Shown here one piece after another: positions 57,868 through 62,500 of a stretch of DNA of 62,500 bases. The position numbers and the translations under genes were made by a program. The stretch lies in NCBI GenBank assembly GCA_030141605.1, contig JAQGDQ010000881.1:1-62500 (forward strand), given 5' to 3'. Each line of letters starts with the position of its first letter. The first letter of the stretch is position 1. The stretch comes from Tubiluchus corallicola (lineage: Eukaryota; Priapulida; Priapulimorpha; Priapulimorphida; Tubiluchidae). The notes beneath the pieces are model-generated. The model worked only from the letters and a program-made list of their open reading frames with translations, ran no database searches and was not told where the DNA came from.

Positions 57868-58415
57868 TTCAATTATTTATTTATTTATTTATTAAATATA
57901 TCCACAATGATCATTACAGCATTGTACATAAAAGTATTTAATAACACATTTATTATTATGTGCACAGGATGCCAAGCTGCAAATGACCCGTGGGGTACTC
58001 AAGAAGTAATTACTTGTTTAGAGCACCCCAAATGAATGTGGACTGAGTGCAATAGAAAAGAGCAGTAAAGGAGTAGAAAGAAAGGTTAATAGAAAATAGA
58101 AAGAAAGAGAAAGATGTGATGGTATCTGTATGAAGTAACGTGAACTATAGAAATGTAAAAATTGACATAGCCAGCAACACAATGGATTCCGACAGGGACA
58201 GCAGTGTAATTAATCAAATTGATTTATTCTGTATAATTAGAAAAGATTTCACTTTTAAAATTTCTTTTGAAGTTATTTATAGATACAGAATTTTTTATGT
58301 ATTCGTTGATGTTATTCCAAAGTCTAGGCCCAGTGTTAGTGATGAAGTGCCTTGCCGCGTCAGTCCTGCAATACTTAATATGAAATTCATTAAATCTTGT
58401 TGAGTAATGTCTTAC
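57868..58415 (-). mobile_element. LINE 3' fragment with ATTT-type tail
   Basis: The minus strand at 58230-58430 encodes YCRTDAARHFITNTGPRLWN and NNFKRNFKSEI, a common C-terminal block of non-LTR reverse transcriptases. Downstream on that strand is an untranslated part ending in (AAAT)n at 57870-57890. The 5' side merges into the 23-bp array. Confidence 0.8.
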
Positions 58416-59310
58416 GTTAATAGGTAACAATGTCTTACGTTAATAGATAACATTGTCTTACGTTAATAGATAACATTGTCTTACGTTAATAGATAACAAT
58501 GTCTTACGTTAATAGATAACATTGTCTTACGTTAATAGATAACAATGTCTTACGTTAATAGATAACAATGTCTTACGTTAATAGATAACATTGTCTTACG
58601 TTAATAGATAACAATGTCTTACGTTAATAGATAACATTGTCTTACGTTAATAGATAACAATGTCTTACGTTAATAGATAACAATGTCTTACGTTAATAGA
58701 TAACATTGTCTTACGTTAATAGATAACATTGTCTTACGTTAATAGATAATGTCTTACGTTAATAGATAACATTGTCTTACGTTAATAGATAACATTGTCT
58801 TACGTTAATAGATAACGATGTCTTACGTTAATAGATAACAATGTCTTACGTTAATAGATAACAATGTCTTACGTTAATAGATAACATTGTCTTACGTTAA
58901 TAGATAACATTGTCTTACGTTAATAGATAACAATGTCTTACGTTAATAGATAACATTGTCTTACGTTAATAGATAACATTGTCTTACGTTAATAGATAAC
59001 AATGTCTTACGTTAATAGATAACATTGTCTTACGTTAATAGATAACACTGTCTTACGTTAATAGATAACACTGTCTTACGTTAATAGATAACACTGTCTT
59101 ACGTTAATAGATAACACTGTCTTACGTTAATAGATAACAATGTCTTACGTTAATAGATAACAATGCCTTACGTTAATAGATAACAATGTCTTACGTTAAT
59201 AGATAACAATGTCTTACGTTAATGGATAACAATGTCTTACGTTAATAGATAACAATGTCTTACGTTAATAGATAACAATGTCTTACGTTAATAGATAACA
59301 TTGTCTTAAT
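58405..59310. repeat. 23-bp minisatellite, about 39 copies
   Basis: Unit AATGTCTTACGTTAATAGAT plus AAC, very uniform; most variation is A/T at one site. The first unit overlaps the end of the LINE frame next to it. Confidence 0.97.
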
Positions 59311-59373
59311 AGTTAAAGACATTAATAGCCAAAAGAGCACAACTTTATTAAATTTCTAATTCACTTGGTCAAA

Positions 59374-59545
59374 AATCATGTCAAACGTTTCGACAGAGCT
59401 ACTGCTGTCATCATCAGCGGCAAATTTTTACAAATATACAACCAGTTTATATAGGCAGAGAACATTATGCACTAATTAAGTATTTAACAGAAGCCAAATA
59501 GGTAATGACTAAGCAGATCAATAAAGAAATTGATGCAGTAAATTA
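59374..59545 (-). mobile_element. Penelope-like element 3' fragment
   Basis: ATCATGTCAAACGTTTCGAC and following blocks match 14560-14720 in the same orientation. The minus strand encodes the DDxSS...ETFD-type tail of Penelope elements. Confidence 0.7.
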
Positions 59546-59600
59546 TGTACTAATTATGTACATAATTGTACATTAAAAACAAACATTAATGTCAAGATTA

Positions 59601-59818
<218 letters not shown>

Positions 59819-59829
59819 TACGCATAATT

Positions 59830-60649
59830 AATTAAAATTAATATAATATAATAATAATAAACTAATAAAATTCTTTATTGCTGTTAAAATTACACGTCAT
59901 TGAACTGTAAACTACACATTCAAAAACTGATAGTGTAACCAGTGTTTCTACTGCTGTGAACAATCACTTATTTTGATACCAAATTTTAAGAATAAAAAAT
60001 GTGAAACGTTAGCTATGAACTTTGAACTATCACAATCACATTGGGATAGTGGTTATTGAGTCAGCCTTGTAAATCCACGATCCCTGGTTCAAATCCAAGA
60101 TAAGACCTAACTTTTTACATTTCTCTACTTTGATATCAAAATTTAAATAATTGTACCGTCATTGCTTGGAACAAATATTGAACCCGACCGTTACCATGGA
60201 AACGCGAAGGTAAGTAGGGCCGAATTAAGACCTCGGGAGCCCCTATGCACTGGAAAGATTATAGTATCTCCATATATGTGTAATTCAGAATAACAACATT
60301 ACTAAACTGTAAGATCAAATTTTATCTTTCGATATGAAAAACTTGCAGTAAGATTTATTTACATAGATGCTAAACCATCAGCTTTGTATTGCTTAAAAAG
60401 CAATTTTATCTTATTTTCAGTATCACCACATTTTATAACACTTTATATAAGCGCTATTATAACACTTGAAATACCTTATGACACATCATATAATCAATCA
60501 ATGTCATCATATGTGCAGTGAACAGCTCAGGCTGTTCAGTAGACACAATCTCGATGCCCATTTGTACTGTCATAAACACATAAACTGCAACACTTATTCT
60601 TGTATATTTCACTTTTTGATAATTAGTCGATTTGAAAAACTGTGTGAAC
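59830..60649. other. Spacer
   Basis: Apart from the tRNA-like part, 60217-60255 (AGGGCCGAATTAAGACCTCG) resembles the left end of a MITE, with no right end found. No gene. Confidence 0.4.
60045..60115 (+). repeat. tRNA-Thr-like SINE head or tRNA pseudogene
   Basis: GGATAGTGGTTATTGAGTCA, CCTTGTAAA (anticodon TGT) and CTGGTTCAAATCC resemble a threonine tRNA with A and B boxes. The anticodon stem is mispaired and the acceptor stem does not close, so a working tRNA is unlikely. Confidence 0.4.
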
Positions 60650-62275
60650 CTTCTTCTCCCTGTGCGACGACCCTTTTCCCCCTGTATGAGGTCCCTCTTC
60701 CGTCTGTGCGACGACCCATTTCCCCCTGTGTGACGACCCTTTTCCCCCTGTGTGAGGTCCCTCTTCCCCCCTGTGCGAGGACCCTTTTCCCCCGTATGAG
60801 GTCCCTCTTCCGTCTGTGTGAGGACCCTTTTCCCCCTGTGTGAGGACCTTCTTCCCCCTGTGTGAGGACCTTCTTCCAACTGTGTGAGGTCCCTCTTCTC
60901 CCTGTGTGAGGTCCCTTTTCCCCCTGTGTGAGGACCTTCTTCCCCCTGTGTGAGGTCCCTTTTCCCCCTGTGTGAGGACCTTCTTCCCCCTGTGCGAGGA
61001 CCCTCTTCCCCCTGTGCGAGGACCTTCTTCCCCCTGTAAGGACCTTCTTCCCCCTGTGTGAGGACCTTCTTCCCCCTGTGTGAGGACCTTCTTCCCCCTG
61101 TGCGAGGACCCTCTTCCCCCTGTGCGAGGACCCTCTTCCCCCTGTGCGAGGACCTTCTTCCCCTGTGCGAGGACCTTTTTCCCCCTGTGCGAGGACCCTC
61201 TTCCCCCTGTGCGAGGACCCTCTTCCCCTGTGCGAGGACCTTCTTCCCCTGTGCGAGGACCTTCTTCCCCCTGTGTGAGGTCCCTCTTCCCCCTGTGTGA
61301 GGTCCCTTTTCCCCTGTGTGAGGACCTTCTTCCCCCTGTGCGAGGACCCTCTTCCCCCTGTGCGAGGACCCTCTTCCCCCTGTGCGAGGACCCTCTTCCC
61401 CCTGTGCGAGGACCTTCTCCCCCCTGTGAGGACCCTCTTCCCCCTGTGTGAGGACCCTTTTCCCCCTGTGTGAGGACCTTCTTCCCCCTGTGCGAGGACC
61501 TTCTTCCCCTGTGCGAGGACCCTTTTTCTCTGTGCGAGGTTTCCTCTTCCCCCTGTGTGAAGACCCTCTTCTCCCCGTGTGAGGACCTTCCTCCACATGT
61601 GAGGACCTTCTTCCCCCTGTGCGAGGACCCTCTTTCTCTGTGCGAGGTCCCTCTTCCCCCTGTGTGAAGACCTTCTTCCCCTGTGTGAGGACCTTCTTCC
61701 AACTGTGTGAGGTCCCTCTTCTCCCTGTGTGAGGTCCCTTTTCCCCCTGTGTGAGGACCTTCTTCCCCCTGTGTGAGGTCCCTTTTCCCCCTGTGTGAGG
61801 ACCTTCTTCCCCCTGTGCGAGGACCCTCTTCCCCAAGTGCGAGGACCTTCTTCCCCATGTGAGGACCTTCTTCCCCCTGTGTGAGGACCTTCTTCCCCCT
61901 GTGTGAGGACCTTCTTCCCCCTGTGCGAGGACCCTCTCCCCCCTGTGCGAGGACCCTCTTCCCCCTGTGTGAAGACCCTCTTCTCCCTGTGTGAGGACCT
62001 TCTTCCCCCTGTGTGAAGACCCTCTTCTCCCTGTGTGAGGACCCTCTTCTCCCTGTGTGAGGACCTTCTTCCCCCCTGTGCGACGACCCTTTTCCCCCTG
62101 TGTGAGGTCCCTCTTCCCCCTGTGCGACGACCCTTTTCCCCCTGTGCGACGACCCTTTTCCCCCTGTGTGAAGACCCTCTTCTCCCCGTGCGAGGACCCT
62201 CTTTCTCTGTGCTAGGGCCCTCTTCCCCCTGTGTGAAGGCCCTCTTCTCCCTTTGCGAGGACCCTCTTCCCACAT
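60650..62275. repeat. 22-bp minisatellite, about 74 copies
   Basis: Unit TGTGTGAGGACCTTCTTCCCCC with variants GCGAGGACC, GAGGTCCC and CGACGACCC. The minus-strand unit has no stop codon in any frame, so frames of 459 to 565 codons appear there. Their peptide repeats every 22 residues and is rich in Gly, Arg, His and Ser. I treat these as by-products of the array. Confidence 0.97.
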
Positions 62276-62500
62276 ATATATAACTTTTTATCGTAAATTT
62301 TAGCAAAATACATACAGTCTGATCTATTAATTACGACGCTGTATTAACCCGTATCTGCTGGAAGCTGCAGACGCTGCATTATTTTACTCATTTAACGAGG
62401 ATGCGGGTATGAAAGAGGCGTGGTCTGTCTACACGCTTGCAACGAATCACAACCATGACGGGTTTCTCTCAGCCAATGAAAACAGCAGGGCTTCATGCTA
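62276..62500. other. Right edge, unassigned
   Basis: A mixture of AT-rich and GC-richer sequence with GCCAATGA near 62473. Too short to interpret. Confidence 0.4.

Noticed and set aside
60045-60115. Functional tRNA-Thr gene
   Set aside because: The anticodon and acceptor stems do not pair; better explained as a SINE head or pseudogene.
60457-62306. Frames of 459, 550 and 565 codons as genes
   Set aside because: All three minus frames are open because the 22-bp unit lacks stops; the non-repeat ends show no domain. Kept only as a curiosity.

Overview
This is eukaryotic, almost certainly animal, nuclear DNA. Coding exons are split by GT/AG introns of up to 5.8 kb. Between them lie AT-rich spacers, long tandem arrays and decayed transposons. 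The recognisable proteins are animal families: an ankyrin/SOCS-box protein, a cytosolic sulfotransferase, a METTL27-type methyltransferase and an achaete-scute bHLH factor. TTAGGG-type interstitial repeats, RTE and Penelope retroelements and hAT and piggyBac MITEs fit an invertebrate. A tunicate or another deuterostome is plausible but not proven. I see no bacterial genes, operons, CRISPR arrays or phage genes, and no clearly new biological system.

Layout. 1-6294 is one minisatellite that runs off the left edge. 8448-9551 is an intronless ASB-type gene (+). An orphan trypsin-like exon lies at 12743-12895 (-) and a dead Penelope fragment at about 14500-15215 (-). 15343-25885 is a seven-exon sulfotransferase gene (+) of 303 residues. 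Its introns hold inverted MITEs, a nested palindrome, a CA run, several minisatellites and a hAT MITE with target duplication. The 3' part of this gene and its flank (about 24755-28613) is duplicated in the same orientation at about 43705-47217, leaving an orphan last exon. An 80-bp satellite (28600-31352) starts where that duplication ends and runs into the stop codon of the five-exon METTL27-like gene (-, 39537 to 31350, 229 residues). A degenerate LTR retroelement follows at 41152-43030. Degenerate telomere-like repeats occupy 50010-50945, just before a two-exon achaete-scute bHLH gene (+, 51085-52716, 194 residues). From 53 kb to the right edge are transposon fragments (piggyBac MITE, RTE, LINE, hAT MITE, Penelope) and more tandem arrays, the last at 60650-62275.

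The four intact genes show no functional linkage: one predicted ubiquitin-ligase adaptor, one sulfate-conjugating enzyme, one small SAM-dependent methyltransferase and one neurogenic-type transcription factor. The notable signals are structural: satellites touching coding sequence, an intron that stays open and in frame, inverted repeats around exons, and transposon insertions with readable target duplications. Splice sites were assigned by eye from frame, consensus and family similarity; no transcript data were available.
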